Origin: Segatella salivae DSM 15606
GTDB taxonomy: Bacteria; Bacteroidota; Bacteroidia; Bacteroidales; Bacteroidaceae
Length of the DNA: 64,000 nt
Assembly (NCBI RefSeq): GCF_000185845.1
Contig: NZ_GL629647.1
Span: 1,280,748 to 1,344,747 of the forward strand
Direction: 5' to 3'
Program-made: the position numbers and the translations under genes
Notes under the pieces: generated by a model
Databases searched by the model: none
Told to the model about the DNA's origin: nothing
What the model saw: the letters and a program-made list of their open reading frames with translations, nothing else
Shown here: piece by piece, positions 54,523 through 61,099 of the stretch
How positions within the stretch are numbered: the first letter of the stretch is position 1
Layout of the letters: each line of letters opens with the position of its first letter

Positions 54523-55203
54523 TTATTCTATCCACTCCCTAATATGTTCGTAATCGAGACATCTATCAATTGTAAAGTCGCCGACACGCGTGCGCCGTAA
54601 TGCCGTAAGATAGGCCCCACTGTTTAGTGCCCGACCTAAATCACGCGCCAAAGCACGTATATATGTTCCTTTACCACACACCACTCGAAGGCTCAATTGC
54701 ATCTTTTCTACGTCAAAATCTACAACTTCTATCTCGTCAATGTGAATGTGCTTCGACTTTAACTTCACCTCTTCACCTGCACGACGCAACTCATAAGCCC
54801 GATCACCATTCACCTTAACAGCACTATAAGTAGGTGGAATCTGCTCTATATCGCCAATGAATTGTGGCAAAGTATCATTGATAAGTTCGCGTGTTATGTG
54901 TTCCGTTGGAAACAAAGCATTTACTTCGTGCTCCATATCATAACTTGCTGTAGTCGCTCCAAGCTGTAGCGTTGCCGTGTATTCTTTGGTTTGTCCCTGG
55001 AACTCCTCTATCCGCTTTGTCGCCTTTCCAGTACAAAGAATGAGCACACCCGTAGCCAATGGGTCCAAAGTTCCAGCGTGTCCTATCTTCACTTTATAGC
55101 CTAATGTGCGCGAAAGCACATAACGAACATGAGCTAATGCACCGAAACTGGATATACGATAAGGCTTATCTATTGCAAAAATCTCTCCTGCTTTGAAATC
55201 CAT
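54523..55203 (-). CDS. truB: tRNA pseudouridine(55) synthase
   Basis: 226 residues. Catalytic Asp in GHAGTLDPLATGVL, further motifs KRIEEFQGQTKEY, PPTYSAVKVNGDRAYELRRAGE and GKGTYIRALARDLGR. The C-terminal PUA extension of E. coli TruB is missing, as in many Bacteroidetes. It begins directly at the uppP stop with no spacer. Confidence 0.94.
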   Translation of the reverse strand: MDFKAGEIFAIDKPYRISSFGALAHVRYVLSRTLGYKVKIGHAGTLDPLATGVLILCTGKATKRIEEFQGQTKEYTATLQLGATTASYDMEHEVNALFPTEHITRELINDTLPQFIGDIEQIPPTYSAVKVNGDRAYELRRAGEEVKLKSKHIHIDEIEVVDFDVEKMQLSLRVVCGKGTYIRALARDLGRALNSGAYLTALRRTRVGDFTIDRCLDYEHIREWIE

Positions 55204-56034
55204 TTAGTCAACCATTACGAGTGAATGTCCCGTGAAAAGAAGTATCAAAATCACTGTACCTACGATGATACGATACCATCCAAAGGCCTTGAATCCATAC
55301 TTAGTAAGGAAACTTACAAACCATTTCATGGCAAAGATTGCCACAACAAAGGCCACAACACAGCCCAAAATGAGCATCTTTATGTTATCAGGAGTGGCCC
55401 AAGTTGTACCCTCTTTAAACATATCCAACAGGTCAAGTAGCGTGGCTCCTGCCATCGTTGGCACTGCAAGAAAGAACGAAAACTCAGCTGCACGCTTACG
55501 CGTTAGCTTCTGTTGCATACCTCCTACTATTGTAGACATACTGCGACTCATGCCTGGAATGACTGAAAGGCATTGGAAACATCCTATTTTGAATGCCCGC
55601 TTCCAATCCACCTTATTCTCTTCTTTGCCTTGATTGAAAATGCGATCACAGAACAACATGAACACACCTCCTATCACTAAAGTCACAGCAACGACCTCAA
55701 CACTGTCTAAAAGTTTGTCTAACAAACCGCTTTTCTTTGCCAACAAACCAATGACTACAGCTGGAATCACGCCAACAATCAATAGTCCATAGAATTTCAT
55801 CTTACTGAGAAATTCCTCCATTGTGCGCATTTGAAAGAAGTGTTTCCAATAAAGACACACCACCGAAAGAATGGCACCAAACTGTATAATGAATGTAAAG
55901 GCGTGTACAAAAGGGTCACCTTGTGGAACACCCAAAAGGTTTTGAGTGATAATCATGTGTCCCGTTGACGACACAGGAAGGAACTCTGTCAGTCCCTCCA
56001 CAATCGAAATAATCAGTGTTTGAATGAAATCCAT
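55204..56034 (-). CDS. uppP: Undecaprenyl-diphosphatase
   Basis: 276 residues, integral membrane. It dephosphorylates undecaprenyl diphosphate to recycle the lipid carrier of peptidoglycan and other glycans. Motifs: EGLTEFLPVSSTGHMII and PGMSRSMSTI with the catalytic Ser/Arg, plus the typical set of about eight membrane helices. Its ATG overlaps the stop of the DUF3098 gene (TAATG). Confidence 0.94.
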   Translation of the reverse strand: MDFIQTLIISIVEGLTEFLPVSSTGHMIITQNLLGVPQGDPFVHAFTFIIQFGAILSVVCLYWKHFFQMRTMEEFLSKMKFYGLLIVGVIPAVVIGLLAKKSGLLDKLLDSVEVVAVTLVIGGVFMLFCDRIFNQGKEENKVDWKRAFKIGCFQCLSVIPGMSRSMSTIVGGMQQKLTRKRAAEFSFFLAVPTMAGATLLDLLDMFKEGTTWATPDNIKMLILGCVVAFVVAIFAMKWFVSFLTKYGFKAFGWYRIIVGTVILILLFTGHSLVMVD

Positions 56035-56276
56035 TATGCTTCTACGCTGTTGTTATCTTTTGGTTTGCGAATAATGGCATAGATGATTGACACAAAACCC
56101 ACGAAACATACCACAGGAGCCACCTTTATTCTCATTGTACTGAACACCTCCGGATTAAAGGTTTGCTCTGTAGAACCACCTCCACTCATGAGGATAAAGC
56201 CTAATATCACAACAGCCATTCCTACAGCCAACAAGATAAAGTTGACCTTGTCAAATGGTAAATTCTTTTTATCCAT
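56034..56276 (-). CDS. DUF3098-family small membrane protein
   Basis: 80 residues with two membrane helices (about 11-31 and 53-70), separated by a periplasmic loop STEQTFNPEVFSTMRIKVAP. The family is restricted mainly to Bacteroidetes and is nearly always next to ftsX and uppP. Function unknown; context suggests envelope synthesis or division. Confidence 0.85.
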   Translation of the reverse strand: MDKKNLPFDKVNFILLAVGMAVVILGFILMSGGGSTEQTFNPEVFSTMRIKVAPVVCFVGFVSIIYAIIRKPKDNNSVEA

Positions 56277-56351
56277 AGATTATTTCTTATTTATTATTTC
56301 TTCGCTTCAAAGCTATCTGCAAAAGCAAAACACGCTATGCAGACGTTAAAC

Positions 56352-57230
56352 TCAAATATTATAGAGTTCGCTGGCCTTCATTTTCAAGAACTTATTGACT
56401 GAAAGACTCGAACAAATTGCCGTGATGATGATACCAAAAAAGAATACCGATGCAGCCGTAACAAGCATTACTTGTGGCGTAACTACAGTCAAAATTTCGG
56501 GTTCTTTCGTGTAAAGCATATATACAAAACAACTCAAAGTAATCACTGCAATCAATGCCGCGATCAAACCAATCCCTACAGCTCGCCACACAAACGGACG
56601 ACGAATAAAGCCCCAGGATGCACCAACAAGCTTCATCGTGTGAATGGAAAAGCGCCGTGCATAAATGCTCAAGCGCACCGTATTATTAATGAGAGAGAAC
56701 GACACAAACGTCAACAGACACGCTAAAACCAAAAGAACAATACTGATTTTCTGTAGGAAAGTATTGACATCTTCTATCAAACCTTTCTGATAAGTGATAT
56801 TTCCCACCTTGGGATAACGCTTGAGTTCGGTGGTAATCCACTTCAAAGAATCATTGTTTGCATAGTCACCTTTGAGCCTAATCTCTATCGAACCTTGATA
56901 TGGATTCATGCCAACAAACTCTGAAGGATCAGTGCCTAAAGCCTTCGTTTGCTCTTGTAATACACGCTCTTTACTAATGAAATCCACATGCTTTATATAT
57001 GGATATTGCTTCAAACGACTACAAAGTTGTTGCGCTTCTGGATTCGTCATATCATCTTGAAGCGTCATCGTTACGAGAAGATTCTCCTTTACATAGGTTG
57101 AAGTATTCCTGGCAGTAAGCACAGAAAAGACTACAATTCCTAACAAAATCAACACCATAGCCGTGCTGATACACAGAGTAACAGCCTGCAATCCATGGCG
57201 AGGACGGGCCGATTTACGATTTCTTTTCAT
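56352..57230 (-). CDS. ftsX: Cell-division ABC-type permease FtsX
   Basis: 292 residues. One membrane helix near the N-terminus (about 19-42), an extracytoplasmic domain of about 120 residues, then three membrane helices, the FtsX topology. FtsEX regulates peptidoglycan hydrolases at the septum; ftsE is not in this window. The frame extends 12 codons further, but the earlier ATG falls within the promoter -7 box, so the ATG at MKRNRKSARP is used. First gene of the ftsX to folK unit. Confidence 0.9.
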   Translation of the reverse strand: MKRNRKSARPRHGLQAVTLCISTAMVLILLGIVVFSVLTARNTSTYVKENLLVTMTLQDDMTNPEAQQLCSRLKQYPYIKHVDFISKERVLQEQTKALGTDPSEFVGMNPYQGSIEIRLKGDYANNDSLKWITTELKRYPKVGNITYQKGLIEDVNTFLQKISIVLLVLACLLTFVSFSLINNTVRLSIYARRFSIHTMKLVGASWGFIRRPFVWRAVGIGLIAALIAVITLSCFVYMLYTKEPEILTVVTPQVMLVTAASVFFFGIIITAICSSLSVNKFLKMKASELYNI

Positions 57231-57263
57231 TCTACAACAGCGTATAATACACCAAATATCATG

Positions 57264-57294
57264 CAAAGGTAATGTTTAATTTGCCCACATACAA
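57264..57294 (-). promoter_or_regulatory. Promoter of the ftsX operon
   Basis: TACCTTTG (57264-57271) with TTG 20 bp upstream (57292-57294), minus strand. It is divergent from the radical SAM gene. Confidence 0.65.
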
Positions 57295-57365
57295 CAGTTT
57301 AACTCCCATTAACTATTAAATAAATCTAATCTTTACGGCTCATGATGGGTTAAGAGATATTTTAC

Positions 57366-57373
57366 TATCTTTG
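57366..57373 (+). promoter_or_regulatory. -7 box of the radical SAM gene
   Basis: TATCTTTG. The first ATG of the frame starts 2 bases after the box and would lie before the transcription start; the second ATG is 8 bases after it. No -33 element is clear. Confidence 0.55.
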
Positions 57374-57381
57374 CCATGTTT

Positions 57382-58164
57382 ATGAGCACAATAATTTATC
57401 CTTCACCAATCTTCGGTCCGGTTCACAGCCGACGATTGGGCATTTCGTTAGGCATAAACCTTATGCCGGCCGATGGAAAGATGTGTACTTTCGACTGCAT
57501 CTATTGTGAATGTGGGTTTAACAACCAGCACATTCCGAGACAGAAAAGACCTACACGCGAGCAAGTGGCATTGCGTTTAGAAGAGAAACTAAGGGAGATG
57601 CACGACCGAAATGAACTTCCTGATGTTCTGACCTTTGCTGGAAATGGCGAACCAACAGGGCATCCCGACTTCAAAGGCATTATTGAAGACACCATCAACT
57701 TACGCAATCGGTATTGTCCAAAGGCTAAGATTAGCGTGTTAAGTAACAGTACTTATATCTTCAACGAACGTGTACGCGAGGCATTGATGATGGTGGATAA
57801 CAATATCTTAAAGGTCGATACGGTCGATATGGACTATATCCGTCTTGTAGATCGCCCATTGAAAGCCTCGTATGATATAGCCAAAATCATTGATGGATTG
57901 AAACTTTTTAATGGCCATGTCATTATTCAAACCATGTTCATGAAAGGGAAAACAGAAGATGGAATCGATGTAGACAACACCCACGAGCACTTTATTGGTC
58001 CTTGGCTTGAAGCCGTTAAGCAAGTCAATCCCCAAGAAGTCATGATCTATACGATTGACCGCGAGACCCCAGATCATGAGCTATTAAAGGCTACTCCGGC
58101 TGAACTCGACGCCATTTGTGACCGCGTTCGCCAGATAGGAATACCCTGCACAGCGTCTTATTAA
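57382..58164 (+). CDS. Radical SAM protein of unknown substrate
   Basis: 260 residues. CTFDCIYC (Cys35, Cys39, Cys42) binds the SAM iron-sulfur cluster; FAGNGEPTGHPDF and SVLSNSTYI are further radical SAM strands. The N-terminal block PSPIFGPVHSRRLGISLGIN and GRxxDG-like context place it in the YfkB/YgiQ-neighbour group of small radical SAM proteins found in anaerobes. Substrate unknown. The start chosen is the second ATG because the first is too close to the promoter box; the mRNA then has almost no leader. Confidence 0.85.
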   Translation: MSTIIYPSPIFGPVHSRRLGISLGINLMPADGKMCTFDCIYCECGFNNQHIPRQKRPTREQVALRLEEKLREMHDRNELPDVLTFAGNGEPTGHPDFKGIIEDTINLRNRYCPKAKISVLSNSTYIFNERVREALMMVDNNILKVDTVDMDYIRLVDRPLKASYDIAKIIDGLKLFNGHVIIQTMFMKGKTEDGIDVDNTHEHFIGPWLEAVKQVNPQEVMIYTIDRETPDHELLKATPAELDAICDRVRQIGIPCTASY

Positions 58165-58620
58165 ACAGAAAAAAGAGTGCACTCCTACCCTCTTCAAAAG
58201 ACAGAAAGTGAGTGCATACAACAGAAAAAACACCAGTTTTCGTTATGCTTTGATTCTTATGGAAGCCTGATAAACAAAGGGAGCATCGTCCATAAGCTTC
58301 AAAGCTGTTTTTTATATCGGGCAAATGACCTCACAATTTGCCTCACTTCACCGCATGATTTGATGCAAAACACACCATCATTTGACGCAAATTATCGCAT
58401 GAAATGACGCAGTTTATATTGCCACTTCAGTTTAACGCTAAAGGCGTTATATATTTTATAGCTCAGGGTTGGCGTTAACTTACCTTAAGTTATGTGTGTA
58501 GTGAGGAGGTCAACGCCGTAGATGTTATACGTTTTCTATGCGTTATGCCGTGACAAAACACCATAGAATAAAAGGCACAACGCCTACTACATTGTCCAAA
58601 GAAAAGTGTCTTCGCAAAAT
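58165..58620. other. Gene-free stretch with an intergenic repeat
   Basis: Only a repeat-family member (58329-58415) and short palindromic words (AACGCCGTAGATG, GGCACAACGCC) were noticed. No gene seen. Confidence 0.5.
58329..58415. repeat. Intergenic repeat, family member 5
   Basis: At least four units about 20-22 bp apart: TTGCCTCACTTCA, CGCATGATTTGATGCAAA, CATCATTTGACGCAAATTA and CGCATGAAATGACGCA. The clearest example of the tandem character. Confidence 0.55.
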
Positions 58621-58656
58621 AAAAAAGAGGAAATCGCCTTATGACAACCTCCTCTT
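58621..58656 (-). terminator. Terminator of the lpxA-like gene
   Basis: On the minus strand AAGAGGA and TCCTCTT pair around an 18-nt loop, followed by a T-run. It lies 27 bp past the stop. Confidence 0.7.
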
Positions 58657-58682
58657 CACATATATAAAACATATAGGTATGT

Positions 58683-59465
58683 TTACATTTTGCTAATAAT
58701 TCCGAGCTTTGAAGCCTTGAGGAATTCAACAACAGCCTGTATTTCGGGACCATCTGGCACCTGATCAATAATCTGATGTATGGCATCAAACAGGCTGGTT
58801 TGACCATGAAACACGAGACGATATGCATTAGCTATGTGCCTCTGTACCTTCTCTTCAATGCCATTACTGCCCATAATCATCGTATTAGGTCCCGTGTAAG
58901 TAGCTGGCTTTCCGCCTACAATTACATAAGGAGGAACGTCTTTTGAGAACGTAGTTCCAGCCTGAATCATGGCCATATTACCAACGCGTGTCTTTGCATT
59001 CTCTATGACACTGGAACTGAAAATGACGTTATCTCCGATGTGACAATCACCAGCTATCTTTGTGCCATAACCCAAAACACATTGGTTTCCCACAATAGTA
59101 TCATGAGAGATATGGGCTCCTTCCATGAGGAAATTGCCGTTACCGATGATGGTTTTACAGCCAGAATGCGTTGCGCGGTTAATGACTACATTCTCTCGAA
59201 TGATGTTATCGTCGCCAATGATGAGTTCACTTTGCTCCCCACGGAAGTTGAAATCCTGAGGTATAGCAGCAAGCACCGAACCCTGATGCACCTTATTGTT
59301 ATTGCCCATCTTTGTACCATTGAGCACACTTGTGAATGGAAAGAGCACACAATTGTCGCCTATCACCACATCGTCTTCAATGTAGACAAACGGAAATATC
59401 TTGCAGTTGTCACCAATCTTTGCCTTTGGAGACACTTCTGCTCTTGGACTTATATCACTTGACAT
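58683..59465 (-). CDS. LpxA-like left-handed beta-helix acyltransferase
   Basis: 260 residues from MSSDISPRAEV; the frame continues 36 codons upstream but those do not match the family. Hexapeptide repeats run from about 8 to 190 (KAKIGDNCKIFPFVYIEDDVVIG), with HISHDTIVGN supplying the His at the position of catalytic His125 of E. coli LpxA, followed by a C-terminal helical domain. LpxA acylates UDP-GlcNAc to start lipid A. Where standard LpxA has a VHQF segment this protein reads ENAKTRVGN. It is also not beside lpxC-fabZ or lpxD. It may therefore be a paralogue with another acyl acceptor. Confidence 0.8.
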   Translation of the reverse strand: MSSDISPRAEVSPKAKIGDNCKIFPFVYIEDDVVIGDNCVLFPFTSVLNGTKMGNNNKVHQGSVLAAIPQDFNFRGEQSELIIGDDNIIRENVVINRATHSGCKTIIGNGNFLMEGAHISHDTIVGNQCVLGYGTKIAGDCHIGDNVIFSSSVIENAKTRVGNMAMIQAGTTFSKDVPPYVIVGGKPATYTGPNTMIMGSNGIEEKVQRHIANAYRLVFHGQTSLFDAIHQIIDQVPDGPEIQAVVEFLKASKLGIISKM

Positions 59466-59698
59466 AACTATTAATGTTAAATGTTGAATATTGAATGTGA
59501 AATTGCTTTCATGCTGAAAGATTCGTGCAGGATGTGGAGTTGACGTTATGTTTGAATGATAAGTCTTGAACAAGCCACTGACCTCTGCGTTTAACTTGAT
59601 TGTAAAGGTTCTGCCTTCAACACCAATTCACGCAATATGAACGTTGTGCTTATGCTTTCATTTTGTTCATTTCCTCCTTCCACACGATTCATTTCACA

Positions 59699-61099
59699 CT
59701 ACTTACTGCCTCCTCCTAAAGCACTATAGAGGTTGACTACGGCCTGCATCTTACTGAAATCATCGGCCACTTTAGATAGTTCGGTGTTGAGCAAACTGCT
59801 TTGTGCGGTGATAACCTCAAGGTAAGTACTCCCCGCACTGGCCATCAACTCCTTCGTATCTTCAACGTTTTTCTTTAGTACTTCAATTTGTTTGGCTTGA
59901 ATTTTTGACTTTTCTTCTGCGCTATTATACTGCACAAGAGCGTTACTAACCTCGCTTCCTGCAGTGAGAACTGCGTTCTGCCATGTGTTGAAAGCCTGCT
60001 CATATTGAGCCTTAGCCACTTTAAGTCCGGCAACAAGTTTACCATTTTGGAAGATAGGTTGCGTCAAAGAACCTACTGCAGTGAGTAACCATTTACCGGG
60101 ATTCACTATCCCCAAGCCCCCACTATTAGTGAAAGCGCCACTCGCATTGATATTCAACACTGGGTAAAAGCGGCTGCGTGCAGTCTCCACATTATAGAAA
60201 CACTGCGCCAAAGCCATTTCAGCTGCGTGGACGTCAGCACGATTTTGCAGTAATTGTAGCCCCACTCCAGTAGAGAAATTGGCTGGCAACTGCTGGTCGT
60301 CAAGGTTGCCTCGGCTGATGGTCTGTGCCTGTTGACCAACCAAAAGCGAAAGCGCATTCTCGGTTTCTCTTATCTGTCGTTTGATATCGGCTTTCTGTGT
60401 AAGCACCGAATAGTAGTTAGCCTCAGCGCGTTGTACGGCAGTTGAGCGCACACCTACAATGGCATCCTTTTGCAAAGTCATGATATCCCAAGTGTCTTTT
60501 GTAAGCTTTTCCATGTCATTTACAAGTTCCATCTGCTTGTCAAGCATTAGTAATGTATAGTACATGTTAGCGATATTGGCAATCAACTTGGTTTGAACAG
60601 AGACCTGATAATCCTTGCTTTGCAACAAAGCTACTTGGGTTGCACGCTTCGAAGAGAGCAATGTTCCAAACAAATCTACGTTCCAACTGGCGTTAATAGG
60701 CAAGCTATAAATCTTATTTGCCTTATTCCCGTCCCATGAAGATATGGTTCCTTGTGGCGTAAACGCAAACGAAGGAAGGAACGAAAGCTTAGCCGCCTGG
60801 AGCTGAGCCTCGGCCATTTTCACGTTCAAAGCAGCGTTAAGAAGATTAGGATTGTGTGCCAATCCCTTCTCAATCAATGCTTGTAAGTGGCTATCGGTAA
60901 ACACACTGCGCCATGGAATGTTTGCAAAGCTGGCCGTATCTGTTACTGCCAACGTATCGTTATCAGACGTTACGTCGCGGAAGATGCCGCTGGTCTTAAC
61001 GTCTGGGCGTTCATATTTGCCGTAAAGGCTTTTGCAACCCGTCAATGAGACGGCTGCAAAGGCCATGAGCAATAATGTTTTATTTGTTTTCATCTTCAT
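59699..61099 (-). CDS. Outer-membrane efflux factor, OprM/NodT type
   Basis: 466 residues from MKMKTNK; the frame goes 19 codons further but the signal peptide begins here. Lipobox LTGC, then the TolC-like fold with two long helical hairpin halves (NPNLLNAALNVKMAEAQLQAAKLSF, LVNDMEKLTKDTWDIMTLQKDA, KSKIQAKQIEVLKKNVEDTKELM). It forms the outer-membrane channel of a tripartite pump with the RND protein encoded upstream. Its start overlaps the RND stop by about 20 bases, so the two are coupled. Confidence 0.9.
   Translation of the reverse strand: MKMKTNKTLLLMAFAAVSLTGCKSLYGKYERPDVKTSGIFRDVTSDNDTLAVTDTASFANIPWRSVFTDSHLQALIEKGLAHNPNLLNAALNVKMAEAQLQAAKLSFLPSFAFTPQGTISSWDGNKANKIYSLPINASWNVDLFGTLLSSKRATQVALLQSKDYQVSVQTKLIANIANMYYTLLMLDKQMELVNDMEKLTKDTWDIMTLQKDAIVGVRSTAVQRAEANYYSVLTQKADIKRQIRETENALSLLVGQQAQTISRGNLDDQQLPANFSTGVGLQLLQNRADVHAAEMALAQCFYNVETARSRFYPVLNINASGAFTNSGGLGIVNPGKWLLTAVGSLTQPIFQNGKLVAGLKVAKAQYEQAFNTWQNAVLTAGSEVSNALVQYNSAEEKSKIQAKQIEVLKKNVEDTKELMASAGSTYLEVITAQSSLLNTELSKVADDFSKMQAVVNLYSALGGGSK

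Noticed and set aside
58177..58407. 76-codon plus-strand frame after the radical SAM gene
   Set aside because: Composition is not protein-like and it runs into the intergenic repeat.
58441..58500. Possible tRNA near TATAGCTCAGGGTTGG
   Set aside because: Only a D-arm-like word is present; no anticodon arm, T-arm or acceptor stem can be formed.
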